A stretch of DNA of 64,000 bases. It comes from Echinarachnius parma. Its lineage: Eukaryota; Echinodermata; Echinoidea; Clypeasteroida; Echinarachniidae. Positions within the stretch are counted from its first letter, which is position 1. The number at the start of each line of letters is the position of its first letter. This document shows positions 14,179 through 38,248 of this stretch, one piece after another. The position numbers were made by a program, and so were the translations under genes. The notes below the pieces were generated by a model. It saw nothing but the letters and a program-made list of their open reading frames with translations. It made no database searches and had not been told where the DNA came from. The DNA lies in assembly GCA_037951105.1 (NCBI GenBank), contig JBAMJV010008029.1, positions 45,001 through 109,000 on the forward strand, given 5' to 3'.

Positions 14179-16222
14179 GGTGGTCTATATAGCTCTTACT
14201 GTTATAGGTACAAAATACTCTAATCATAAGTATAAATTATTTAAATAAATCTAGGGAAACTGACCAGAAATATATGATACAAATCTTAAAAAGCAAGGAA
14301 ATAGGGTTTCTTTGCTCTTTTGCATTCATAATTGTAAATGTTAGTCTAATTTATTTCATTCTATAGGAAACATTCAACCAGCTGTTAGCTTCAATTGTTG
14401 GCTTAATAATGTATGTAACACTCAGAGTCTTACGGAATGCACCGATTATTAAGGATAAAAACATTTATTAGCAACTAAAAACCATAATTGAATTATCATT
14501 GTACTCTGATCTTTAAGAAATCTTTGTATTTTAAAATAAAATTCTATTTTCCAACTTTTTGCAATGACCTAACAAGTAACAGCTGCACATGATATAATAT
14601 AATTGCAATTTATATCGTAACATTTAAAATAGAATGGAAATTAGAATTTTGAAATTGACCGCAGCTTTATTATTTCCAATTTATCATTTTTCTTTCGAGT
14701 ATATCAATGAGAAAACTCGATAAACAATATTTGGTCAAAACAAGAAATACTATTTAAATCGATATGATCTAACAGGTCATCATATTTCATTCTTGTAAAG
14801 TGTGGAAGTTCCGATTTGTTACCACGCCCTGTCATCGTTGATCCGTATATTATCCGGTGTATATATGTCCGGTCAAATACAAAGTCTGATTGATTGATGA
14901 AGAATATAGTCAGGGTTGAGTGAAATAAAGAGATGCATTGATGAAGGACAGAAGGATAATATAGAGACGGAATCAACACAAGTTAATTCAAAATCTCGGG
15001 CTGATCTTTCTGATAGATGCGACCTCTTCTCATCCTGTTTGTCATCTTATTATCCATCTTCTTAATCACTGTAATGGTTCTTTTACCTTGCGTTAAGCCT
15101 GCGTGCGTGCAGTATTAAACTTACTTAACTTAATTTACGCAATAATTATGGAACTAAAGTCACGTTTGTTCATGAATTCGTATTGTTGTGCACTTGTATG
15201 AATCAGGCCATTATAATGACGGCTGTGTATATATAATTATTGTGCCTTGTACTATACAGAATGCCCATGTGTATTATAAAATTACAAGTATCATATCGTC
15301 GCTATCCACTTATATCTACTATTATTGTCTCCATCAAATTTGCGGGAACCAATCTGAAAAGGGTTGACCGCGATTATATACACGCGTTATTGACGGGCGC
15401 CTCTGCTCATGATAATGATATAATTATGATTACATCTTCTTGGCGGTTTATTATCAAGGAGACGCATTCATCTAAGTCATCTCCAATAATTAGTGTTTCA
15501 GTTTTTTTTACGATTGCCTTTTTATACAAATTATCTGGCAATAAAAATAATGATGTATTCATCTGTATCCGCTTGTAACAATTATATATTCCATCCTCCG
15601 TCCTTTTGAAACCTTTCTTGAAACACGAATTATAATTATACCGTATATCTGGTTCCATGTACATAGTATCATAGTGCACTCTTGTCAACATTTACACGAG
15701 AAAGGGAAAATGAGAAAATAATTAATTCACATATTGTTATAAATTTATCAGTTGCTCATTTCTGTCTACATTACATGCAGTATAATTCAAGGGCACTATA
15801 AACATGATAACGATATATTCCGTGAATATGCAAAGTGTACACGTACATCATGCAATATGCGTGTGTTGTTGTGGGCATTTGGGTGTAAATTTGTACAAGA
15901 CAATAATTATTCACAATGCGTTACAAGTATATCTCTACAAATAACGAATAACGAATAAAGACTTAATATTATATTACACTCTCGTGGATGGGAACAGAAA
16001 AGCTTGTTGCTTCCATCTGGGTTCCACACACTGGCTTATGGCAGAAGTGAGGACCGTTGAAATGTTGTATACAATAAATAAAACATTCTTGCTTTACTTT
16101 TGATTGAATATTAATACAAAAAGTATTTAGTTGTTTCTTCTACAGTATGAAAATGGAGGGATAAAGATAAATGCAAAAGGGGGTGGAAAGAGGAAGACAG
16201 ATAAATGGAAGGCGCATGGGTA
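14179..16222. other. Spacer, nothing recognised
   Basis: AT-rich sequence. Short frames at 14704-14979 and 15240-15691 show no motif or conserved family that I recognise. Confidence 0.45.
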
Positions 16223-16227
16223 GAGAG

Positions 16228-16253
16228 GGGGGGGGGGGGGGGGGGGGGGGGGG
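16228..16253. repeat. Poly-G run
   Basis: A run of more than 20 G, interrupted nowhere that I can see; its exact length may be unreliable in an assembly. Confidence 0.9.
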
Positions 16254-16282
16254 TAACCCTAACATTGCAGAAGATAAAATAT

Positions 16283-16520
16283 ATAATAATAATAATCATG
16301 ATAACAGGTTCGATTTATATAGCGCCTAATATCATCTCTAAGAGCTTTACACTATAATAATTACCCTCATCAAAGGATACAATACAAACCAGCACATATT
16401 GTGCGCACCATCTCCACTCCCTGGGGAGTATCTCTTACAGGCGGCTCATGGGCATTGAGAAAATCCTTCAGGACCTTCACATTAAGGCTTTCACCTCATA
16501 CCGGGTCCACATTTATACAT
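16283..16520 (-). repeat. SINE/LINE-like repeat with (ATT)n tail
   Basis: Plus strand starts with AAT repeats, then GATTTATATAGCGCCTAAT, so the tail is the 3' end of a minus-strand element. The later part (CTCCACTCCCTGGGGAG, CTCATACCGGGTCC) looks like its body. Confidence 0.6.
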
Positions 16521-16576
16521 AGATAGTTAGAGACTAGAGAGCAACAAGATTTGTCATTCATTACTACATAATTATA

Positions 16577-16915
16577 TTAAAGGGGTAGGTATAGAGGGCG
16601 CTGCACGAAATAATTTGTTAGTGATATAATGAAAAACTGAGTGAAAATTTTGAGAGAGCATACAATTTTAATGGCAAAACAAACTTTGTTTGATCAACAT
16701 CGGTTCATAAACGGTTGAAATATCAATAAATATATCCAATCGGAATAAATCTGGGGCCCAGATTTATTCGATGAAATTTTTTTATTCGAAGCTTACACTT
16801 TTTCAAAAATTTTCAAAAAGGTCTTATTTATAGTTTTTGATGATCTCTCTATTTAATAATTATTTCAACAAGACATCTCATGCATAATTTTTTTTTTAGA
16901 TAGCGCCCTCTTGTG
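16577..16915. mobile_element. MITE family B, copy 1
   Basis: Bounded by AGAGGGCGCT and AGCGCCCTCT. Internal GATCAACATCGGTTCA and a palindromic GGGGCCCAGATTTATTC region recur at 41483 and, inverted, at 48400. Confidence 0.72.
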
Positions 16916-17139
16916 TTTGAATGGGTCTTTTTAAAATGATAACAGGCTTTTTACTTAGTTGTTTGTAATTTTCCACACCTTTCGAGCATGGTGGAGTTAT
17001 AACTATTAGTGTGTAATGTTATTGTGCCGGTTTTGGTTACTAAAGCTCAGCCTTACCAAAAGTGTACTACCCGATAACAGTGAAAATTATAATGGTGATG
17101 GCGTATTCAAGAAGGAAAAAAAAGAAAAGAAGAATTTAA

Positions 17140-17640
17140 GGACAATGACATCCGGGCAAACCGTTGATTGCAATGTAAGATAGTAAATTGGAGGAATATT
17201 CCCTAACAGTTTGAACACAATCGGTCAAGAAATAAGAAACCATGCATGGCACTTTGAAGAAAGCCATTATTGTATTTAAATGGATGACTAAAATTGGCAA
17301 CGCACTATGGCAACTTTGTAGACAGCCTCCTTCCTATCATGGAATCTCCTAGTACAATCCATGCTCCTATAATATGTTTTGTACACATAATTCATAATTC
17401 CTTTATACCCTTTATTTGCGTCCAACATAATATATATTTTGTTCAGTACATGTACGGTATACACAGTCACAGAGAATGGACGAGACAATGAAGAAACTGA
17501 ACGAATTTAACACTTTGTGTACATAACATAATTATGAGGAGTTGTCTACAAACTTGTCAGAGTGCGCTGCCAATTTGAGTCCCTCATAAAAATAATTTGG
17601 CATCTTTAAAGAACCATATTTTTTCTTGCCTGACTGTACT
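17140..17640. mobile_element. MITE family E, copy 1
   Basis: About 500 bp palindromic element. AATTGGCAACGCACT near 17293 pairs with AGTGCGCTGCCAATTTGAG near 17560; GTTTTGTACACA and its complement lie inside. Related copies: 29080 and 52820. Confidence 0.72.
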
Positions 17641-18860
17641 CTAATTTTATTATGATAATATTCCTCCTAATCAGTTCCCTGTGTATACTAATATACACAT
17701 TGTCCTTTATTGTCCTTTAAACAAATCGATCCACTGACAAAATTATGTTTTACTGACATCAAGTGTATGTATAAGAAAGAAAACCCCGAGAAATTGCAAA
17801 TATATTTGCATGAATGGGAGCCAATGTTTGTGTCATTATTGACCGACCCACACCATTGACCATGACCGTGGCAATGTGTACTGCAATTATGCAATTATGT
17901 TTATAGCAAAAGCCAAAAGGGACAATATAAACAAACAAAAAGACGTTTGTTTACGAGTAACCCTTTGCAAGATGTTATCGAAAATTTCCCAAACATGACC
18001 TAGATTCCACTATATAAGGTCAAAGATTTGAAGAAAAACAAACTATTGTTTATTATCTGTTATTACTCATCCGATGTTGACGTTCAACATTATTTTATTT
18101 CTGGATACTTAGTAGTATACAGGCTATAGAATAAAAACATGACTCGAGGATATCCCATTACCTCTGAACTACATAATATTTGAACAAGTCAAGGGGAAAG
18201 ACTAGGCAAACATAGCTCAATATCAAACAAGACCTGAGTGACGGAAGATCTTTTCCTTGTGACTGGAACAAAAAAGACGAGAGCTGAAATCACGCCGATG
18301 TTGATGTTGATCATTCACGCTAGAGCGTTTTTAATTGCCCATTTTCCTTGACCCTTTGCGGTAAGTAATTAGACGTCATAAAAAGATATCGCTTTTATCG
18401 TTCGCGGGATCCGACCTGTCCGCTTTTATCACACAACAGACTATATCCATTGCATGCCAAATATACGTGTGCAACATCGCAGAGGTAATGTCGGGGATTG
18501 TCAGAATTAATTGACCAATTCATGAATTCTGCTTGGATCAATCTGGTCGAGTATACATGGACTTGTTGAGAACAATTATGAGTATAGCACGCCGATAATT
18601 CGATTGTCTTCCCTTTTCAGGCCGATTTTATGTCGCTGCCGCTGGCTTTATTATTGGCAATTTGTGCATGTTGTAGCTTTCATTACATTAGGCTACCGCC
18701 TCCTTTTCCTATCCGTAATTCTATAAGTTAATTACTCATGGAATATACTCACAACGAAGTGATAACATTGCGCAGCAAGATGGGCCGAGTTACCAAACAA
18801 TCATCAACAATGTGGTACAACAAGACAAACACCTCTCATCTAAGTTCAAATGTACACCCA
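17641..18860. other. Spacer, nothing recognised
   Basis: No supported gene. A short signal-peptide-like frame follows a CAG at 18620 but stops after about 35 codons. Confidence 0.4.
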
Positions 18861-18960
18861 ATGGCAACCATAGGCGTAGGGGGAGGGGGCTGCAGCCCCC
18901 TCCCTGGATTTTTGAAACGGCTATATTCGGAAAATGTTCCCCTACGCCTTTGATGGCAAC
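18861..18960. mobile_element. 84-bp hAT-type MITE with 8-bp TSD
   Basis: Element 18869-18952 reads CATAGGCGTAGG to CCTACGCCTTTG, imperfect 12-bp inverted ends, flanked by ATGGCAAC on both sides (18861-18868, 18953-18960). A G-rich/C-rich hairpin (GGGGGCTGCAGCCCCC) lies inside. Confidence 0.85.
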
Positions 18961-20375
18961 GTTAAACAATAATAATTATATCAGCACCCTTAGGTTGTAT
19001 ATTAGGGTGGAAATTGTAGACTTTCATTCCTATGGGGGGCAGAAGTGCATCCAAAGGGTTGACCTAACATTAAGGGTGCAGATTTGAACCCTTATTTTAG
19101 TGTGTACAAACACAATCATGAACCGACACAACTCCAGGCGAGGTCATCTTAGGTCATCGTCCTTCCACCAGCTGCGCATGCGCGCTCACTGCGACGACAC
19201 TCGGTCATTTGAAAAATTGCGAAGTCATAATATTACGATAACAATAAAGATGTCAACTTATAAAAGGATATTCAAAGAGACATAATAATCGGCGATGGTA
19301 CTAGTTAATGGACACTCGGTGTTACACAAACTGCAAGGCTGTCGTGACGGTCTTCGTTCACGGGTCAGTGCGGACTGGTCACTGTGAACGGTCATTATTG
19401 AATGGTCATCGCGGAGGTCTGTGGTTACGAGTCACAAGTTTGATCAATAGTTCCGCCCTCGACAAGACAGGTCCATTGACAAATTATCTTTTATCATCAT
19501 CCTTTTCCGCCATTATTGCCCGGGACTGTGACCCGACACTGATTAATGGATCCTATATCATATAGCTCGTCTTGAGAAACTCACATTTCCCATCTGTTCG
19601 TTTGTATTTCACGTTCATGTAGTAATGTTTTAATCGCTCGCTCCTCAGTGTTTGATTTCATTAAATAAAATCACTTGAATAAAAACAGGTAAAGACAATT
19701 AAACAAATACAAAATCACATTATACCTAAAGTAAACATTATACAAAGAAGGTTTTCGCTCGGCATAGTGTCATTGCATATTAATTCAGAGTCAATTTACA
19801 CAATAACATTTTACTGCAAATCGGTGATTCATCCGCAATCATTTATATAGATGTTGGACGGAATTAAAGGTGGAATAAAACATATAGACAGGTATAGAGG
19901 AAGTTTGAGAAAGGGGTTATTTAGAGAGCGGGTAGGGGTGGAAGAAGGGGAGGGGGAGGGGAAGGGGGGTACGGAATAGTGGCAGTGAGCTAATTATACA
20001 ATCGTAGACATACCTATTTAGTGAAAACTGAATCACGCATGCATATAATAATAGTACATGTTTATTTATAACCATAAATATACTAGCTACATGTTAGTTC
20101 ATGGTCTAACATACATTGCGTTTTGATTTTATGTTTTTTGCTTTTTTTTCCAGGAGTTGGTAAAATGGAACTTGCTAGGGAAGATTATATTTCCCCATAG
20201 CCTGTCTGTATACTGATTGAACTAATTGAACTAAAGCTGGCGCTAATACTGAATATATTCCCATCACATTGCTGCATAATATAGTGTTCCTAGTTCGTAA
20301 TTTGGTCATTATTATAGACATTATATAAAACAAATGATAATAGTTCATACACTGACTTTCACCTCCTACCTGTCT
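18961..20375. other. Spacer, with a purine-rich tract
   Basis: No supported gene. A G/A-rich stretch lies at 19890-19975. A frame of 85 codons at 19308-19565 has no recognised motif. Confidence 0.4.
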
Positions 20376-20378
20376 GCC

Positions 20379-20602
20379 AGGGCCGGTGTGAGCGCATAAT
20401 ATGTCTGGGCGGATAGCCTGTCCCACCCTAATGGCAATATCGTGTATTAGGCCCCACCACTGCTATACTGTATATATACACTTATGTAGCCAATAAATCT
20501 AACTTATAGCCACTAAATCTGACCTATAGCCACTAAATCTGACCTATAGCCACTAAATCTGACCTATAGCCACTAATCTGACCTATAGCCACCAAATTAG
20601 GG

Positions 20603-20634
<32 letters not shown>

Positions 20635-20682
20635 GGGACAGGCTATCCGCCCAAACAGATTATGCGCTGACACCGGGACAGG
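20379..20682. mobile_element. Foldback element carrying telomere-like repeats
   Basis: Arms at about 20381-20431 and 20629-20675 are inverted copies (GGGCGGATAGCCTGTCCCAC against GTGGGACAGGCTATCCGCCC). Between them are about five tandem copies of a 20-mer, CTATAGCCACTAAATCTGAC (20505-20592), and a TTAGGG run (20597-20634). Confidence 0.75.
20597..20634 (+). repeat. Interstitial (TTAGGG)n
   Basis: Four intact TTAGGG units, one TTTAGGG and one more TTAGGG: the standard animal telomere unit in an interstitial position. Confidence 0.9.
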
Positions 20683-20955
20683 AGGGGACATAATTATGAG
20701 GAGGCCTATTCAATAATAAATATCTGAATCGGAGCAGGACATGTGGCCAGTGGCCTCAGGGAATGGAGACATTCAATTCGCACCTGTGGACGGTTTCGAG
20801 ATTTTAGGAGAAAATCTCGAAACATAATTCTTACCATAATGTAATAGAACGTTTATTTTTTACACAACATTTCATGCAATACATTATGAATGTCTTCATT
20901 TGTGTTTACTCTTCTTTTTTTTTATAGCGCGGAGCGGACAAAATGAGCGCATCTC
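20683..20955. other. Spacer, nothing recognised
   Basis: No supported gene or repeat. Confidence 0.4.
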
Positions 20956-21152
20956 ATGATTTGGTAGCCTATCCGATATGCGTCGGGCTTTCTAGCAAGT
21001 ACTAATCGCGTTATGTGGACGGAACCACCGATGTCCGAACCCTATGCGCTCCGCGCATCGGGTTCGAGAACACCGGTTTTCCGTCTCCATATTAAACGCG
21101 ATTAGTACTTGCCAGAAAGCTCAGACGCCTATCGGATAGGCTAATGATTTGG
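20956..21152. mobile_element. Near-palindromic MITE with 9-bp TSD
   Basis: Element 20965-21143 (179 bp) starts TAGCCTATCCGAT and ends ATCGGATAGGCTA. Arms of about 60 bp pair with a few mismatches, and the centre (CGATGTCCGAACCC... GGGTTCG) pairs again, so nearly the full length can form one hairpin. ATGATTTGG on both sides (20956-20964, 21144-21152) is a 9-bp target duplication, which suggests a Mutator-like source. Confidence 0.87.
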
Positions 21153-21164
21153 TAATTTTATTTT

Positions 21165-21340
21165 GATAAACTACTAACTCACTAACTCACTTACTAGTTG
21201 ACTAACTAACGTATTAACTAGTTAACTAAATTACTAATTAACTAACTAAATAAATAACTAACCAACTAACTAACCAACTAATTAACTAACCAATTAATTA
21301 ACTAACTAACTTACTAACTTCAGTAACTAAAAAACTAAAT
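21165..21340. repeat. Degenerate (ACTA/AACT)n tract
   Basis: Repeated ACTAACTAACT text with drift. Confidence 0.9.
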
Positions 21341-22250
21341 AATTATAATCATTATATGACAACCATCACATAATAGATAATCAAATTGATTAGGAAAAAG
21401 AAGAAGAAAAAAACATAATTGAAACTTCCCCCGAATCATTTCGCAAGACCATTGATGCATATTTTTTTGGACGAGCCCCACCTACGTTTGTCCTGCGCCG
21501 TCAAAAACAAAATACACGTAGCGGAAACAAGCGAAGGCAAAGCTGAACTTCAACTTTCAAGCCATTGGAAATCTTCTTGTAAAACGCTCATTGCGAGTCC
21601 CACTGTTATGTTTATTACATTCGGTAAGTGACCAATATTCAGATTTGTTAAATGTGTGATTGAGTCATGATTATATCATGTGATTTACTTGTGTACCTGG
21701 TATTTTCCATGCCAGATGTTTGATATAAATAAATGGACATGAAACGTCGCGAATGTGAATGTGTGGGACTGAAGTGAAGGGGTGGGTCATCTGCGAGTCT
21801 GCGGTGAATGTGATGACTGATGTGATGACTGATGTGACGACGATGCGATGTTGCACCACAAATTGTCGTCCCTGCACCAATTGTCGTCCCTGCACAAATT
21901 GTCGCCTCCTGCACAAATTGTCGTCAGCGACAATTTGTGCAGGGAGCTGACACCAGAAATTGTCGCCAGCTATCGAAGCACATTCATTATTCGGCATATC
22001 TAAGCATACCGCCCATTCGTACACTGTCTCATTGTCTGTATGATGCGGTGTCCGAATATGGCCCCCCTAATGTTTAACAACCGATATCTGAAAAAATATC
22101 TGTGAAGAGGCCACAAAATTTGTCAAGAATGAACTTCAAATGAAGATGAAGACAATGCCATACCTTATTTGCCGACTGCGATCGTAATTGTCCCGTAAAT
22201 TTTAATGGCGATTTGCATTTCACTCCGCAAACAAATCACATTGAAAGAGG
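21341..22250. other. Spacer with short clustered repeats
   Basis: At 21855-21965 the motif TGCACAAATTGTCGTC occurs about four times and once inverted. A frame at 21419-21631 ends at a GGTAAGTG sequence that could be a donor, but its protein is not recognisable. Confidence 0.45.
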
Positions 22251-22636
22251 GTGCCGTAATATGGCCCCCCTATTTACATGATTTCAAAGGTCCGTTTTCT
22301 TGATAAATTATCAACTTTTTCCAATAAAAGTGCCATCAAAGTGTTCTTAAAATCTTCAAGATTACATTTATCCACAAAATATTTGTATAAACTTGACAAA
22401 TCTGCCGAATCTGAGCAGATTCTGAAACGATGTCATTTATCCCTGTGCAAACAAATTTCCCATTCATTTGTACACACTTGACTTTTAGCGCGCAGAAGAT
22501 GGTTTTTGATTGCGCGATGAGTCTTATTGCGCTTAACCACAAAGGAAATAGATAAGCAAAAGAAGTTCACTGCGCGGAATTATCTGTGTTAATGCGCTTA
22601 ATCAGCTGATAAACAGGGGGGGCCATATTACAGCAC
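22251..22636. mobile_element. MITE with 21-bp TIRs
   Basis: GTGCCGTAATATGGCCCCCC at 22251 is matched by its reverse complement at 22616-22636 with one mismatch. A further diverged ATATGGCCCCCCTA lies outside at 22057, perhaps from a related nested element. Non-coding. Confidence 0.75.
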
Positions 22637-22654
22637 GGGCCATATTTGGTAGCC

Positions 22655-22940
22655 TGATGTTCAAAAGTTGAACGCTGTGTTTTAGGATGCATCGGTAAGG
22701 AAATCGAACAGAAAAAAAATCATTTTTTTCCTACATTTTGCGGTCTTCAAAACAAATTATCAAATTATATGAATTGAGGATCACATAAACAAAAGTTTTT
22801 TTCATTTGCTGGTAAATGGAGGGAGAATCTGCCGACAAAAATGTTTTTGTATTGGATAGTGCAGCAGGCAGAAGACTGAAGAGGTTGATCTCCACACAAC
22901 GCTATTGTAATGTAGCTATGTGTGGGATAAATGGTCATTC
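22655..22940 (+). repeat. Repeat family G, copy 1
   Basis: About 280 bp similar to the reverse complement of 62075-62400: shared AACGCTGTGTTTTA, GAGGATCACATAA, TTTGCTGGTAAATGGAG and the CGCTATTGTAATGTAGCTAT block. Identity unknown. Confidence 0.7.
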
Positions 22941-22942
22941 TT

Positions 22943-23175
22943 GACATATGATGACATAATGGTACCCTGGGGTACCAAACGAATATCCGCCATTTTGTTT
23001 AATTATTTATTTATTTTTTAGGGCTATACCAGGGTATAGCGTGCATACAATCGCGCGCTGCACTGCATACACAACGCAATACGGTTGTGCTTCGAGTGGA
23101 CACAAGATGGCGCTACACAACGCGGTACCCCGGGGTACAACGGTACCCCGGGGTACCGCGTGTGTCATCATATGC
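22943..23175. repeat. Foldback with GGTACCCCGGGGTACC palindromes
   Basis: CATATGATGACA at 22946 pairs with TGTCATCATATG at 23163. Near each arm are one or two copies of the 16-bp palindrome built on GGTACC and CCCGGG. Probably a MITE; no target duplication found. Confidence 0.6.
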
Positions 23176-23316
23176 ATGTACATACCAAAACATAATTTAT
23201 CCATGCACACAAACCAACATGTAAGGTCATGTAGAGGTTTGTAGGGGTAGAGGTTAGAGGTTTGCAGACCTCAACCCGTACCACGCAACACACACGAAGC
23301 CCTCCCCACCCAACCC

Positions 23317-23752
23317 ATAGCTGCCAACTGTTACGAAAAATTCGTAATTGTTACGAATTTCCCACCCTCTTTACGAAATTACGAATACTCCTATAATTAC
23401 AAATTTTGAAAAAAAACAAAAAAACAAAACAATTTTTTTTAATTTTTTTTTTTTTTTTCTTCTTCACGTTTTTAAACGTATAGAGACAACGTTTAAACGT
23501 AAATCTGACCAAATCATACCTAGTAATTGTGCAAAAATGATGAAAAATAGGGCCATGGACGCCGGCCACAATGGACTCCGGCCGCAATGGACTCCGGCCG
23601 CAATGGACTCCGCGCTTCACGCTCCAGAGCCCTAAAGCGAGACCTGGACCCCGGCTAAAGGGACTTCGCGCTCGTGATGTGTGCTTCGCGCACATGATAT
23701 TCAGTTTTGCTTAAATGTTACTAATTTAAAATTCCAAATGTTGGCAGCTATG
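23317..23752. mobile_element. Element bounded by 12-bp perfect inverted repeats
   Basis: Starts ATAGCTGCCAAC and ends GTTGGCAGCTAT. Inside are TTACGAAA-rich text, an A/T run and three tandem copies of CAATGGACTCCGGCCG (about 23569-23612). No TSD that I trust. Confidence 0.55.
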
Positions 23753-23867
23753 CCAACCATGTCCACCATCAAGAACTAAAGTCTAAAGAAGAAAACATAA
23801 AGAACTTACGAGTAATCAAACCAGCCTCTCCCACCTAAACACGACACAAGTAAACAAAATTAAATCA

Positions 23868-24975
23868 TCATCATCATCATCTGTACGGAAGGGTAGGTCG
23901 ATGTCCTGTTGGTCTTCCGGTCTTAAACAAGTTGGTGTGTTGCTACAAATTTAGACTATGGATGGGCGGTCGCATTGAGACGGATTAGTGTAATTTAAAT
24001 CTTTCATTCCACCAAAATTTGTCCAATCCATTCTTAAAAATGTCCAAAGATGGTGCTATAACAATGTCCTGAGGTAGGCTATTCCAGTCGTTAATGATAC
24101 GGAGACTAAAGAAATTTAGTCTAACATTTAAGCGACATCTTGGCTGGAAAAGCTTGAAGGCGTGACCTCTTGTGGATTGGTACTCCGCCCGCGAGAAGAA
24201 CTGCTCTGGTGACACGTTGTCGAGGCCATGGAGGATCCTGTAGACCTGGATCATGTCACCTCGCCGTCTCCTGTAGAAAAGCGAGTGGAGGTTTAGGGCT
24301 CTCAGTCTGTCTTCGTAGGTCAGGTGTCTGATTTCCTGCACAAATTTTGTAGCTCTTCTTTGGACTCGTTCAATCTTGTCAACTTCACATATGAGGTGTG
24401 GGTGCCATGCTGTTTGCCCGAATTCCAGGAGTGGTCGGACGAGTGATGTGAATAGTACAGTTATTGAGAGTTTGTCAAAGTGTGAGAAAGTCCGCCTGAT
24501 GAGGCCCAGGGTTCGGTATGCTTTGTTCACTTGGGTTGCCATGTGTTTCTGGAACGTGAGGTTACTGTCTATAACAATGCCGAGATCCTTTTCCTCAGTC
24601 ACAGACTCTAGTGTTAGGTCTCCCATTTCATATTCGTGGTTTAGGTCTCTCTTTCCCAGATGGAGTACTTTGCATTTTGTAGTGTTGAATGAAAGCTGCC
24701 ATGTCTTGGACCATTTCAGTGCGTTGTCTATATCCGTTTGGAGTGATGATGCGCCATCTTCGTCTTCTACAGTACCATAAATCTTCGAGTCGTCAGCGTA
24801 CATCAGTATTTGGTTGTTTATGGCGTTTGGTAAGTCGTTGATGAATAGAAGAAACATGACTGGGCCTAGGACGCTGCCTTGCGGAATTCCGCTCAGTACC
24901 TCTGTCCATGTGGATTTCTCTTCGTTGATCCCGACACGTTGGTGTCTGTGGGTGAGACACCCAACAAACAGCAAG
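23868..24975 (-). mobile_element. 5'-truncated LINE (CR1/Jockey-like) with (GAT)n tail
   Basis: A non-LTR retrotransposon fragment on the minus strand. It ends 3' in a short GAT-type tail (plus strand ATC repeats at 23868-23881) typical of several LINE clades. Only the C-terminal half of the reverse transcriptase remains, so it was probably truncated on insertion and cannot move by itself. It sits about 500 bp upstream of the SRP54 5' region and in the opposite direction. Confidence 0.85.
23985..24974 (-). pseudogene. Reverse transcriptase C-terminal fragment of the LINE
   Basis: An uninterrupted frame of 329 codons with no stop. Residues 28-46 carry the SGIPQGSVLGPV and FLLFINDLP motifs, and residues 58-63 carry the catalytic YADD box. 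The later KVLHLGK and KDLGI motifs of the thumb region follow, and the tail has WNSLPQDIV and a SLDIFKNGLDKFW ending, as in CR1/Jockey-type proteins. The N-terminal fingers domain and any endonuclease are missing. The methionine at 24974 is not a real start: the frame stays open upstream until a stop about 30 bases further. The intact frame suggests a fairly young insertion. Confidence 0.88.
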
Positions 24976-25504
24976 GCTATTATAAAAGTTTCCTGAATAC
25001 CTTTACGTTTCTATCCTGTGACCCGTAACCTATTATCGATACCTCATGCATATCAACACTATAACTGTAAGCATAGTGACACCACACACACACCCACAAA
25101 CAAACACACACACGCACACACAAATGCCACCACACAAACCATGCACACACAATCCTTGTCAATGGCAAGCTAAGGCAATAGCCAAGTATCATGGCAGTTA
25201 CAATCCCTAATCTTTGAGTATTTTTTATCAAGGAATCTGTATTTGATGACTCGTAACATATGAGGTTTGGCAGGTATGCTCTAATTTAGGGTACTGTGGC
25301 CAAGAAATGTCTTCCTAGACTACAAGTACTCACTAAAGAAATTCCTGGGATTTTTCTCTTATTTTGGTCACATCTGAATAAATAGGTCGGCCCAATTTGA
25401 TACAGTTGGTAAAACTTGGATACTAGGAATGTTTCAATTTGTCTTATTAACAGGTGGGTTGTAGAAATATGACTTATGAACATGTACTTCTTTTCTCTCT
25501 TTAG
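24976..25504 (+). other. Upstream region of SRP54, promoter not defined
   Basis: Holds a CA-rich run (25080-25125) and unique sequence. TTCTTTTCTCTCTTTAG ending at 25504 is a good acceptor, so a non-coding first exon further upstream is likely, as in vertebrate SRP54. No TATA box or initiator can be assigned. Confidence 0.4.
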
Positions 25505-25625
25505 ATCTTTCGGAGCAATCATTAATTTAGAGCAAGAGACAACTGGAGGACTGGGTGACCAAGGCAGCATTCACAACGTAGCAGAGAAGCGACATTTGTT
25601 TTCTCTCCTGGAAAAAAAGCACTAA

Positions 25626-38248
<12,623 letters not shown>

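Noticed and set aside
18614..18735. Exon after CCCTTTTCAG with a signal-peptide-like start (MSLPLALLLAICACC)
   Set aside because: Stops after about 35 codons, no partner exon, no homology known to me.
20125..20215. Terminal exon after a strong acceptor-like TTTTTTTTCCAG
   Set aside because: Only about 20 codons to the stop and no upstream exon found.
21419..21631. Exon ending in GGTAAGTG
   Set aside because: 70-codon frame without recognisable protein or neighbour exon; left as spacer.
23985..24974. Host gene on the minus strand
   Set aside because: Reverse transcriptase motifs (YADD, GIPQGSVLGP) and GAT tail mark a LINE.
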